NCBI GenBank assembly: GCA_963920575.1
Contig: OY986965.1
Coordinates: forward strand, 14,708,290 to 14,772,289
Origin: Narthecium ossifragum
Taxonomy: Eukaryota; Streptophyta; Magnoliopsida; Dioscoreales; Nartheciaceae
Reading direction: 5' to 3'
DNA: 64,000 bases
Shown here: piece after piece, positions 47,201 through 57,501 of the stretch
How positions within the stretch are numbered: the first letter of the stretch is position 1
Layout of the letters: every line of letters starts with the position of its first letter
Notes under the pieces: model-generated
The model's input: only the letters and a program-made list of their open reading frames with translations
Database searches by the model: none
Told to the model about the DNA's origin: nothing
Made by a program: the position numbers and the translations under genes

Positions 47201-48682
47201 CTTTATGCTGGAATTGCCCTAAGGTGTCCATTTTAGCTCCAAACTTGATCTAACCCTTGTTGCGGTCTCTTGTACCTAAAATAGGGTAAAGATAGTAAGT
47301 GAAGCATTGCTCGGAGACTAACAAAGCCAAATTACAAGGGTAATTCGTGCACTTTTCAAGTCTTATCACTAACATATCATCGACGTATTGTAGTAGACAC
47401 GTACTCTTCTTTGCAAATCTGTCTAGCTTCCTGAAGCCTATGCATGCACGGAAGGAATCATTTGCAAGAAGAGCCAGAACACTTTGAGGCGATAAGTCGG
47501 GGCGAAAGGAGTTTCGAGTTGTCAACTCGGCCAACTGAATCCTCGACTCTCTCTATATTCTGCTAGCATCAACACGCAAACTGGCAACAATCAGGACCGC
47601 ATGAAAGAACCTTAATCTCAAATTCGGTATCCCGTGAAAGCGATAACCCAAGAAGTCTCTGAGAAACGATAGCTGCACAACCAATCAACCACACGAGGGA
47701 AACCTGCTCTGCCGAGTACCCCTGAAAGCAAAAAGAAGGGCTTCACCACAAGCTGGTGATCAAGCCCCAACTCTCGACAACCAGAAGGCTCGCCAACCTA
47801 CGATCTTCAACGAGAGCAAAACAACTTCATTAGGTGTACCCACGACACCTTCTCACGGCCAAAGAACACAACTCGGTGTGATGCCAACCACCGCAAGTAG
47901 AGGAAGCCATTGATCCCAATGTGCACCACACGTGGGCGATGGACACCTAGAGGTCTCCAACCTCTAGCGAATGCCCTGACAAGAGCTACCGACCCAAGCA
48001 CTTGTCCCAATCGGTGGCTACTCCTAAAGCCACACCCAACTTCAGTCTCGAGCCAACACGGCTGCACGGGAACGAGTCACAAGGGAGACCCAGAGCCACA
48101 AGGAAACCGCAAGCTGCGAGAAACCCTGAAAGCTGAAGGATGAAGCTAAAAGTTGAAATTGAACGCTGAAAGCCAAAGTTGAAAGTAAAAGCTGGTGGCT
48201 CTGAAAATTAGCTACTACTGGAGCTGCCTTCTCCTTAGGAGTGCGCAAACCGCTGGTCAGACCGATCGCCACATCATCTCCAGCAAGCCTCCATCCAGAA
48301 TCTAAACTCTGCGTCTACCCTAGGTACTTGCCCCATCTGAGGCACTAACCCACTGCTCTGCTCCACGCTGTACGTCATGCCCAACTGCTCTGGGGCAAGC
48401 GCCCCTCGCTACAAGCACCATCGGCGGAAAAGATCCTGAAAGCTAGCACTAGAGCACTCGGTGGGATCCCTCTCAGCATCGCGGTCCAGGCTACCCCTCA
48501 CAAGGATATGCACAATGCTGCTGCTACCACTGATCTGAAAGCCTCTGAAATCTGCCAACAGCTACCGAGCCGTTCCTTGGAACCCGGAACAACCCCGGAA
48601 CTCACCACGACCACCAACCAACTGCCCAGTGTCAACCCTCAAGTCCTCTGCCTCAGTACCCGGAGTACAGCCTAGGGCATCC

Positions 48683-51069
48683 TGTGAGGACCTGCCCCTC
48701 TACCTCTGTGGCTCGTTGTAGACCGCAAGGGTAATTTGGTAAATTGCGCCTTGTTGGTTTGTTTCACACCCGCGTGTGCACACACTGACTGTGTTTATGT
48801 TAGTGTTTGTTTAGAATGGTTAGGTGGATCCGGGATCGGAAGATCCGAGCTTGGGCTTGTGTTTTAGCCCAAGTTTGAGTTTCTGGGCAAAGGAGATCGA
48901 TCTTTCTTGCTAAGGAGATCGATCTTCCTTGCTAAGGAGATCGATCTTCCTTGCTAAGGAGATCGATCTTCTTTGAGAAGAAGATTGATCCTTCTATACC
49001 AGAAAGTCTTGACGGTGGATTTTGAGAGGACGGCCGCCGTTGGCTTTCGGTCTCCACTGTCAGAGGGAGAGAGGACTTTCTCTCCTCTCCTCCCCCTCAT
49101 CATTATCTTCTCCTCCTTCCCCGGCTTTTCCCCTTCCTCTTCTTCCTCTTCTTCCTCTTCTCCTTCTTCTTCCTTCTTCTTCCCGCGGCTCTGCTTACCC
49201 AGTTTTTCCGGCAGCCCTTCTTCTTCTCCGTTCTCCCTCCTCCGGCCACCGTTTTGGGCGTTTGAAAGCTCGTTGGATTCGTGGCGGCGTGAAGAAGATC
49301 CCTGGTGTGATTTGAAGCTGGGCTGGTGACTGGTTAGCAGGGAATCAGTCGAGGTTTAGCATTTCCGGTAGGTTTCCCTGAGTTAGTTTAGGGGTTTTCT
49401 CTTGATCTAGCCGTTAGATCTTGCTGTTCTTGGTGTTTTTGGATGTCTCTAGCTTAGTGTAATTTCTGTTGTAAGTTTCATAAGCTTTGGTTGAGATTTT
49501 AATAGGATTTAAGCATGTTTAATCTCAGATTTTCCGGTTTCTGGTGTTCTTGAGGAACAGCCGGTTTACGGCGAGTTTTTCGATCGGTACGTGCATGTTC
49601 TTGGGTTATGATGAATATAAGAGTTGTAGATCTTTGAATGTACTCTCCGCTCCGACCCAACTGATTGCATAATTTTCTGAGTTTCCTATGATTTGTTATG
49701 ATTGTCCTATGGGTGAGCTGCGTTGCAGCAAGTAATGGTAAGTTAGTTTGATTAGCGGTTTTGATTAGTAGTTTCCTGGTAATCTTACCGTTGGATGTTT
49801 CCCGATTTTGGATATGTTGATTCCGGCATGTTGATCTACTGCTGTCTAAGTTGGATCTCGAATCCGACTTCATTTGGATGTCGGATCGACGGGGTCAATT
49901 AGCCTCTAAATAGAGGATTTTGGTGATTTAAATAATATTATATGTTCGAAACATATAATATTAAATTTTACTGTTCATCGGAGTTTTTGGGGTTGCTTCC
50001 CGTTGCAGGGGTCCGCGGTTGACGGTCGCGGTACAGTCGTAATGTCGGGACCCGCTGCGGATTGACTGACAGTGGTTGGTAGTACCGCTGCAGCGATCCT
50101 TTTGGACTTGTATGCTATCTTTATCATACTGTTGCATGCTTACATCTTATTTGTGTATGTTCATTACATGCATTCTCTGTTGTGCATTAGTTGCATGGTT
50201 AGAGCGTGGGCGATCTGTGGGTCCCCGTCCCGATGTTGGAAGCTCGGATTTAGCCCTAGGATCGGGGTTGGGTAGTTTGGACCCGGTTTGAATTATGGTG
50301 TCCAGTCAAACTTGATGATAGGCTTAAATTACTGGTACACCTGTTGCTTGATGATTGTAGAGGTCGTGTCGGCTTCGAGTCGGATGCTGAGGTGTAACCG
50401 GTGTCCCATTCTGTTGACTCTTGAGTAGAGGAGTTACCTACTCAGCGGTGCCTTTTCCCGCATGCAGTGCCTTTCCCTGCTTGTGGGCCAGCAGTGTTAG
50501 TCTTAATGAATGAGTGTGACCTGATATGTGACCAGTTCCTTTGGAAGACCATGATCGTGGACCTCAGGAACACACGGTGAGGTTATGGGGCCTCTGTATA
50601 CACCCAGGTCTTACTTGAGGGCGACACTGTTGCGTTTTCCTCTTCCTTCTGTGTGTCGTAGTGTTAGAACCCTACTGAGCTTTATGCTCACTCCTACCTG
50701 GGTTGCGTTTTACAGTTGTAGGTGTTAGCTCCTTTTCGGTGGCCCCTACCAGGCAGTTGGTCGGCAGTGCGGCAACGCTAGGCGGAGTCTAACAATTCAT
50801 CTTGCCCGTTAGATAGTTTCCTACGAGAGTGTTTAAATGTTGTATTTGAATCTTCCCCTCTCCGAGGATAAGTATATTAAATTCACTTGGGTTTGTAATC
50901 TTGGTTTCGATGTTGTTTAAATTATGTCTTTTAAATTGAGGGTGTTTGTGATGAATTGTTAGGGAGACCAATAGGTTAGAGGAAACCCTCGCCAATATTT
51001 TTCGCGTTTCGCTAGGTTCCGGTTCACGTCACCTGGCCCGGTTGGGCTTTCACGGGTCGGGGCGCGACA
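48683..51069 (+). mobile_element. Solo LTR (2387 bp) with target duplication CATCC
   Basis: It starts TGTGAGGACC and ends GGGTCGGGGCGCGACA. CATCC is duplicated at 48678-48682 and 51070-51074, and the host gypsy sequence resumes exactly. It is related to the LTRs at 59713-61928 and 62465 onward (TCGCTAGGTTCCGGTTC near the end). A CT-rich leader region lies at 49070-49230. A GATCGATC array is near the start. Confidence 0.92.
48890..48990 (+). repeat. Direct GATCGATC repeat, about 22-bp period
   Basis: GCTAAGGAGATCGATCTTCC repeats four to five times with a 22-23-bp period, about 210 bp from the LTR start. Unlike in the other LTRs, the motif is in direct tandem here. Confidence 0.9.
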
Positions 51070-51455
51070 CATCCCCTGCTGTCGCTCCAACATACTGGAT
51101 CAGATGATCCAGTCAACCCACGTGCTGGCACGCGGTGCAAGTATCCAGAACAGAAGAAGGTACTCCCGACCACACTAGCCACCGAGGGTTAGTGTCAGAG
51201 AACAGAGTACAAAACTGTTCTCAAAACACGACCAGTGATGTCCCTAGTGACCCTGACAAGCGCCACTACGCATCACTTCACTAGAAAGCAAGAAACCAAG
51301 AGTCTTCCAAGCAAGCGATACTCCAGGATGTCCAAGACATGAAGGATCCAGGACACCTTCTTCAACCAGTCCTCTACTATTGAAGGATCTCCAACACAGC
51401 CTTTGAACCATAACAGGTTCGCCTCTCGATATTTCAAAAGTGCAAATGCGACACA

Positions 51456-52706
51456 CGTTCGGTTCTCATCGATCACAATTTTGAACTTTGGCAACTTAAG
51501 ATTTGCCACATCGGTCAAAACCATCGAGACTTGCACATTCTTGGGGAACGGGTTCTTGTCGACACCCATGTCTCTGGCAGGGAAGCTGATTCTACTCGAG
51601 TCAATAGCGTCCAATAAAATATTGCGGAAGACCAAACAATTATGAGTATGATGTGACCAAGTATTTTGCCATTTACAATATTTTTTACCCTTAATTTGAT
51701 CAAGGCTTGGCATAACATGTCCATCATTCAGTTTGATTTGTTTATCTTTCAATAACTAATAAAAACTTGGATCGTCTTTTGAGACATCAAATGGAAACCT
51801 CATCATTTGATGTTTACCATCTTTTGATTCGTTACTATTTTTAAGCTCTCGTTTAAGTCTTGCCAAAGCTTTACAAGTATATGGCCGAGCCTTTAATAAT
51901 TCTGCTAGACAAACACCGTTTATACATTCAGATATTTCTTCAAACTCATCGACTTGATTAATTTTATAGTTTGCGTCTTTATAATATATTCCCCGAGAAG
52001 ATGCTTTTATTTGATCTTCTTCCCTTAATAACTGCTCATAGCGTATTGCGGTAGCTTGCAATTGAAGAGATCGACAAAATCTGTCTTAGAACTTTTCTTA
52101 AGTTCAAAAGATAACCCACTCTGAGCGATTCTAACAAATTCCCTCTTCGGCAATGAGATGGAATACTTACTCCGTGTTCTCTTAAATCTTTGTAAGAACA
52201 TTTCCGCATCTTCATTTGGTCATTGTCTTAATTGAGCCAAATCGGCAATTGTGATTTCTGCTTCTGTTTTATAAAATTGAGAATGTAAAGCATGTTCCAT
52301 TTGTTGCCAAGTTTGTATAGAGTTGGCTGGTAACTTAATGAACCATGAATAAGCTACTTCATATAAGAAACTTGGGAAGAGCCTTAATTTAAGTAATGGT
52401 TGACTTCTCCACACTGCATGAAATTTTTTCCAATATGCTTAATGGCAGATGTCCACACCAGACAACATAGTAATTTCTAGAAGTTTATAGATGCAAGGAA
52501 ATGAGTACATTTGATCGATCTAATCAAGATAAGGCTTTCTATAAGTTGGTCGAGTAGCTGGTCGTCCTAAACCTATTTGTTCTTGTAGTATCTCGACCAC
52601 TTGCTCTCATAGAACATCCATTGGATCATATAGAGGGTTATAATGCATCTGGTTATAGTGTTCATTCAGTAGCCGACCATTGAATTGGGATATATCATTT
52701 GACCGA
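51456..52706 (-). pseudogene. gag of a Tat/Athila-like gypsy element
   Basis: Minus strand, from 52690 downward: a leader-like segment RPATRPTYRKPYLD, then at 52414-52220 the gag core LLKLRLFPSFLYEVAYSWFI and SIQTWQQMEHALHSQFYKTE followed by ITIADLAQLRQ, a well-conserved retrotransposon gag signature. 52061-51756 includes CKALARLKRELKN. 51752-51456 includes KKYCKWQNTWSHHTHNCLVF, the Cys/His motif usual in this group's gag. Stops separate the pieces. The segment joins chromovirus gag at about 51455. Its 5' side is the LTR at 52707. Confidence 0.8.
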
Positions 52707-54338
52707 TAATAGCACTTGAAAAGTGTCATTCCTTAACAAGCCTACTCAAAATTACAAATTTATAATCAAACTACTAACTAACTACTTTAAGGGTAGATAG
52801 CAGTGAGTTCGAGTCGAATCCACAGGGAATGCCTAGGAAAGTAATTAAATTACTAAACTCAATCTAAGTATTCCTACCAATAAGTTGAGAAAAGATTCAG
52901 AATTAAAACTAAACTAACTCCATACTAAAGGATTAATAAATAAGAGAAAAGGTACCATGGAATTCTTAATCAATAACTAGGATTCTACCATGGCTTCCTA
53001 AGATCAGGGCACATTAATCACGCTGAATGGTTTTCCTAATAGTTGATAAATGAATGGCTAGTTCTCCTTATCACTCAACAAGTTATGTTTAGGATGAATT
53101 CATCGCAAATAGTATTACGGATATGGATTAAGGTGTAAGATCAAGATGAGATTAGCATCTTGATAGCCAAAACTATAAAGGTAGGATGTATGAAGGATTA
53201 GAGAAAGAACGCAGTGGGACTAGTACTATACAATCCCAAATCACGAAGAAGATTTCATCCGAGATACCATGGGACTAGTATGATCCTCTTATTTGGATGA
53301 ATCCAATCCAAGCCCTAACATACACAAGCTCCGGAATCAAGTGCAAACAAGAACAATCCATACATCCAGTAAGAAATCGACACCAAGGTATAAAAGAAAT
53401 AGAAATCAATCCATATAAGCCAATCAATAATGTAAGCAAGCCCTAGATCTAAGAAATCCCTAATAGAAACCCTACTTACATCATAAGAATCCCATGGTAA
53501 AAAGTTTAGCTACTCATCTTTAGGGTTTGATCCATAGATGAAGGTTGATGAAGCTCTTCCACCATGGATTTCTTCTCAAAAATCTCAACCTAACTTATGT
53601 AAAAGGAGGAAGAAAAAGAACCAAGAAGGCTCAACCAAAAGGCCAAAGAAGAGCCCCTAAAATACCTAAAAGATGCCTATTTATAGCCTTAAGTGTCTAC
53701 ATCCTTGGATTAGATCTAAACCGTTGATTTTCTTTACTGGAAAAGTAGGATCGATCCCTCCAGAGGTGTAGGATCGATATGTTGCATCAAAATCTTCAAT
53801 TTCTGGCTACGCCCGAGTCGGATCGATCCTACCAGGGGTGTCGGATCGATCCTACTCAGTAGGATGGATAGTAGGATCGATCCTACTGTGTTCCTCTGAA
53901 AAATATGCGTTCTGTCAGTCCGCTGCATAGACGGATCGATCCTACTAGGGAGACGGATCTCTATTTCTTTCCTGAGTATTTACTGTTCTGCCATCTAGAT
54001 TGCGCCATCGGTACTAAAAATGTCATAACTTCTTGTAGAAAACTCGGAATCATGAACCGTAAACTTCTCCCGAAACTAGACTTCAAGAGCTTCCCAACCA
54101 TATATGGCACATCATCTGGTTCTTCCTGAGCAAGTACAGTGTAATTTTCAAAACTAATTCATCTTCATTTCTTTGCTCCTAGCGGGTCTTTATTTGTTCG
54201 TTTTAGCACCAAACATGATATAATCGTCATTGAAGGCTCTTAGACTTGAAATACATCATAGACTATTAAAAAAGCATTGCTCGAAAACTAACGAGACCTA
54301 ATTAAAAGGGTGATTTGTGTACTTTTCACGTCTTATCA
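52707..54338 (-). repeat. 3' LTR of the non-autonomous gypsy element
   Basis: 1632 bp. Minus-strand start TGATAAGACGTGAAAAGT at 54338; end CAAGTGCTATTA at 52707. It matches the LTR starting at 59574 (same CTACTAACTAACTACTTTA, TCGAATCCACAGGGAATG). Relative to that copy it lacks about 95 bp between two TTAGGAT repeats (near 53093). It contains paired GATCGATC motifs at 53745-53960. Confidence 0.88.
53745..53960. repeat. Paired GGATCGATCC motifs in the LTR
   Basis: GTAGGATCGATCCCTCC with GTAGGATCGATATG; GTCGGATCGATCCTACC with GTCGGATCGATCCTACTC; AGTAGGATCGATCCTACT; ACGGATCGATCCTACT with GACGGATC. Pairs are about 20-30 bp apart and sit 380-600 bp from the LTR start. Confidence 0.85.
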
Positions 54339-54356
54339 CACCCGCCAACTTGATAT
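54339..54356 (-). promoter_or_regulatory. Position of the polypurine tract
   Basis: The minus strand reads AAGTTGGCGGGTG immediately before the LTR start TGATAAGACG. It is purine-rich but short and interrupted. Confidence 0.4.
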
Positions 54357-54839
54357 TTGCTAGTGCTCGAGCAAAGGAAGATAAAAGTAAAAATAAAACA
54401 GTAAACCTAACTAGCCATTTTCGTAGGTCTCACGATTGCACTTAGCATGTGCAACAAGCCTTTAAACCCCTGGGTGGCCCCAGTGGAGGAGTTATAGTCT
54501 CCTGAGGGTTTCCAGCGATGATACCCACAAACATCTATACATCCCCTTTAACATGTCATCAGAACTCCATTATAATACTCATTAATTCCAATGCATCAAC
54601 CAGAAATAATATCAATGAATATATTCTTTAATTCATATTCACATAAAAGTAGAGCAAATCAAAACATGTCATAGCACAGTTCCAATACTTCAGCATATTT
54701 AATCTTGATTTAGAAATAACTTTGACTCTCAAGTGTGTGAATAATGTTCCACATGCATCGGAATATCCATTATATCCAAACATTCAACTATTCAAGATTA
54801 CAATCCTAAGTAAGCACATATTTTCCACTATCACATAAC

Positions 54840-55060
54840 AATAACTGTTTTTTTTTTCTTTTCTTTTTTCTTTTTTTTTTCTTTTCTTTTTTCACAAGGA
54901 AAATCACCCGTTTTACGCGAACAACATGCTGATCATGCACATTACCCTGTTACTAAGATGAAATCCTATTTTTTTTTCTTTTCATTCATAAGGACTTTCA
55001 ACCATTTTACGCGAACACCATGCTGATCAGGCACCCTGCCCGGTTACTAAGTTGAAAGCC
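54840..55060. repeat. Duplicated 74-bp unit behind T-rich tracts
   Basis: Two units, 54893-54966 and 54987-55060 (94-bp period), share TTTTACGCGAACA-CATGCTGATCA, then GCAC, and GGTTACTAAG or TGTTACTAAG. Each is preceded by a (T)nC tract. They are in the non-coding part of the element, about 550-720 bp from the 3' LTR. Confidence 0.8.
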
Positions 55061-57420
55061 TTACACTTGCCAACACATTTATTTGTTGCGAACAGAAAAT
55101 TGCATGTGTTCATGTATCTTCTGTGACATGACAAAGAACTGTAGATCTATCATAGTCTCATGCTCAGAATCTAACTTCAACTCCTAAACATGTGAAAGTG
55201 CTCAAGTGCAATAAGATCATGGTAAAAGTGTTAAAGTATAGAACTTATGTCATGCATAGCTAAATTCACTAAATCTCATATGATATATAAATTTGTGAAT
55301 AATTCATAAGACAAATTTTTAACTCAAGCATCTTTATCAATAAGTCTCATAATTTCATTCTTCTGACATAATCTAGGGGATGTATAATAGTTGGTTATCA
55401 TAAAATAAATAAATAAACATGAAATCCTAGAATTCTACCCCCCAACTTAAATGTAATTGTCCCAAATTACACTAAGTCATAAAAATAAATCAAAGAATAT
55501 AGGGTAGAGATAACCTGTAGAGGCTTCGTAAGAAAAGGTAACCTTGGTGATAAAAATAAAAACAGATTTGCGGATCAAGGTTAGTCGTGAAAACCAAGTA
55601 ATGCTGTGATGTCAACCTGCTGGTTGTTGATGTGCATTCCATAGCATATATGTCCCGTACAATCATTGACGGAATACCCCATGATTGCATTTATTGAAAG
55701 TGAAGAAGAAGCATCAAAATTGGAGAAAAATTGGGCAGCATTTCCTCTATTTATTCAATAAGCACAAGGGTTGTACCAATTTTTCATTTATTTCTACATT
55801 AACATTCACATCCATATATATAATGCCACATACATATTGCTCTACCGCCACATCCACATTCACATATATATAGCCAGACACACCTGGGGTACACCCCTGA
55901 AACCAACATCCAATGTATATATCCATTATCCAGATGCCAAACGATACGAAAATGGAACAATGGAGTACAAAAATATGGCCCTCCTCCCAGCACAAACCAA
56001 GCACGTCCCACCCAACCAAAAATACAAAACTGACCCCAAGATGCAGTCTAACTCAAGAAGAACAAACCCATGGTACTACATGTGCCTAGGTATAAGAAAC
56101 TTAACAGATAAACAATCGAACTAAGCAAGCACAAAGGTGACATGCAAACCGACAAGCTACAAGCATTAGTATCATGGCTGGGGTCTTGGCTCCGTAGAGG
56201 TAGGGGGTCGGTATGGAACAATGGCCGGAGGGAAGGATGGAGAGAATAGGAAAAGATGGGAAGAAAGAAACGGAAGAAGAGAAGACGGGGAAATAGAGAA
56301 GGAGGACGCTGGAGGAAGGGAAGAAGGGAAGGTAGAAGGAAGGGAAGGATGACGCTGACGTCATTGATCGAGACTCATGGCGAAAGCCATGGGTGCCGCC
56401 GGTGGCTGAGAAACAGAGGAAGCACGGATAGTAGAGGAGGAAGGAACACGGAGGAGAGGATCGGTGATGTCGGAGGACACAGGGGAAGCTTACCGGCGTC
56501 GGAGGAGGTGGTTTCGATGGTGGTAGAGGCCGGCGAAGGTTATGAAGGAGGATGGAGGAGGTGCTGACCATGTGAGTTTTAGAAGAACTCGAGCAGGATC
56601 GATCGGACTAGACCGGTTGGATCGATCCGTCACCACGTGGACGCATCGGGTGCAATCGGATGAAATAGTGAATAAATAGGCCCGATCGATCGAACTCATG
56701 TAGAAGGATCGATCCAACTTACACGACTAGACTCATTGAGAAGGACGGATAGGCGGATCGATCGGAAGGTGTAGTGCAAAATACACTACGTTCTGTCATG
56801 ATTAAATGAACAAGTCGGATCGATCGCTCTCCCAGGACACGATCGATCCGACCACCTTAAGGAGTAGAGGTTAGACGGAGGGATAGAATGATCGATCATG
56901 TGGTGGAGGTAAGAAAACACAACGTTCTGTCAAAGTTATATAACCACCTTGGATCGATCCGTGGGGTCGGAGGGATCGATCCAACGAATGCTCAATGAAA
57001 AGTACGCGTGAAGTGAAGACTGATCGATCCTACCTTGTGGAGACGGATCGATCACTCTCAAGTAAAAGTGACAAAACGTATAATAAACCTGGAAATTAAA
57101 CCTCTAAACACCATGTAAAAATATGGACCTCTCAAGGCCATAAGAATTCAAGCATAGACACCCCAAGCTAAAAATTAACACAAAAATCCAACAGTAGCAA
57201 TTACAACATTATCAAACAATCAATCCACAGCAACTCAAAAACACACCAAAATCAAACATGCAACTAATTGGAAAAACAAGCAAGCATGCCAAGAAGACAT
57301 TTCAAACAACTAGTTAACAATCAAAGCAAAGATGGGTTTCCTCCCACCAAGCGCTTGGTTTACTGTCTTTAGCTTGACATAATGCTATTTAAAACAAAAC
57401 CAAATTTGGGTGGCCGATGG
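55061..57420. other. Non-coding interior of the gypsy element
   Basis: No long ORF. 56200-56560 is purine-rich. 56590-57060 is dense in GATCGATC motifs (about ten), often paired, for example GGATCGATCGCTCTCCCAGG with CACGATCGATCC, and TTGGATCGATCCGTGGGG with GGATCGATCCAAC. These resemble the LTR arrays, but here they are internal. Either an old LTR fragment is buried here or the motif works outside LTRs too. Confidence 0.6.
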
Positions 57421-57500
57421 TTCCATGTAAAAAAGTACATAGATTGAAGAATGAAGAAGATATGCAAACATGATTCATCAAAGAAGAAAGACATGTCCCA
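57360..57500 (-). pseudogene. Extra copy of the C-terminal repeat beyond the stop
   Basis: After the stop of the 587-codon ORF the minus strand still encodes FFFDESCLHIFFILQSMYFF and NHRPPK in frame-like order. It is a third copy of the FFFD-ACLH...MYFYTLNH-PPK unit, so the ORF has probably been shortened by a new stop, or the array is longer in other copies. Confidence 0.6.
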
Positions 57501-57501
57501 G

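Larger units (their letters stand above)
46600..47368 (-). repeat. LTR fragment related to the 31172-32828 solo LTR
   Basis: Its right end, GCACTTTTCAAGTCTTATCA, is the minus-strand start of the TGATRAGACGTGAAAAGT LTR family. It carries four paired GATCGATC motifs (46953-47200). The left part is a 134-bp tandem repeat. The rest of the LTR is missing. Confidence 0.7.
47369..51455 (-). pseudogene. Gypsy gag/RT remnant, chromovirus type, with solo LTR inside
   Basis: 47369-48677 and 51075-51455 are collinear with 11390-13060 of the first gypsy element (for example TAGCTTCCTGAAG at 47430, AGCTGGTGATCAAGCCCCA near 47750, and the gag peptide GDPSIVEDWLKKVSWILHVL at about 51400). They are the two halves of one decayed gag-to-reverse-transcriptase segment on the minus strand, split by the LTR at 48683-51069. 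No domain is intact. The segment ends on both sides in unrelated sequence. Confidence 0.75.

Noticed and set aside
48973..49329. 118-codon Ser/Pro/Leu-rich ORF in the solo LTR (and its counterparts at 61236-61787)
   Set aside because: The region is the CT-rich leader of an LTR; the open frames follow TCT/TCC repeats and differ between the copies.
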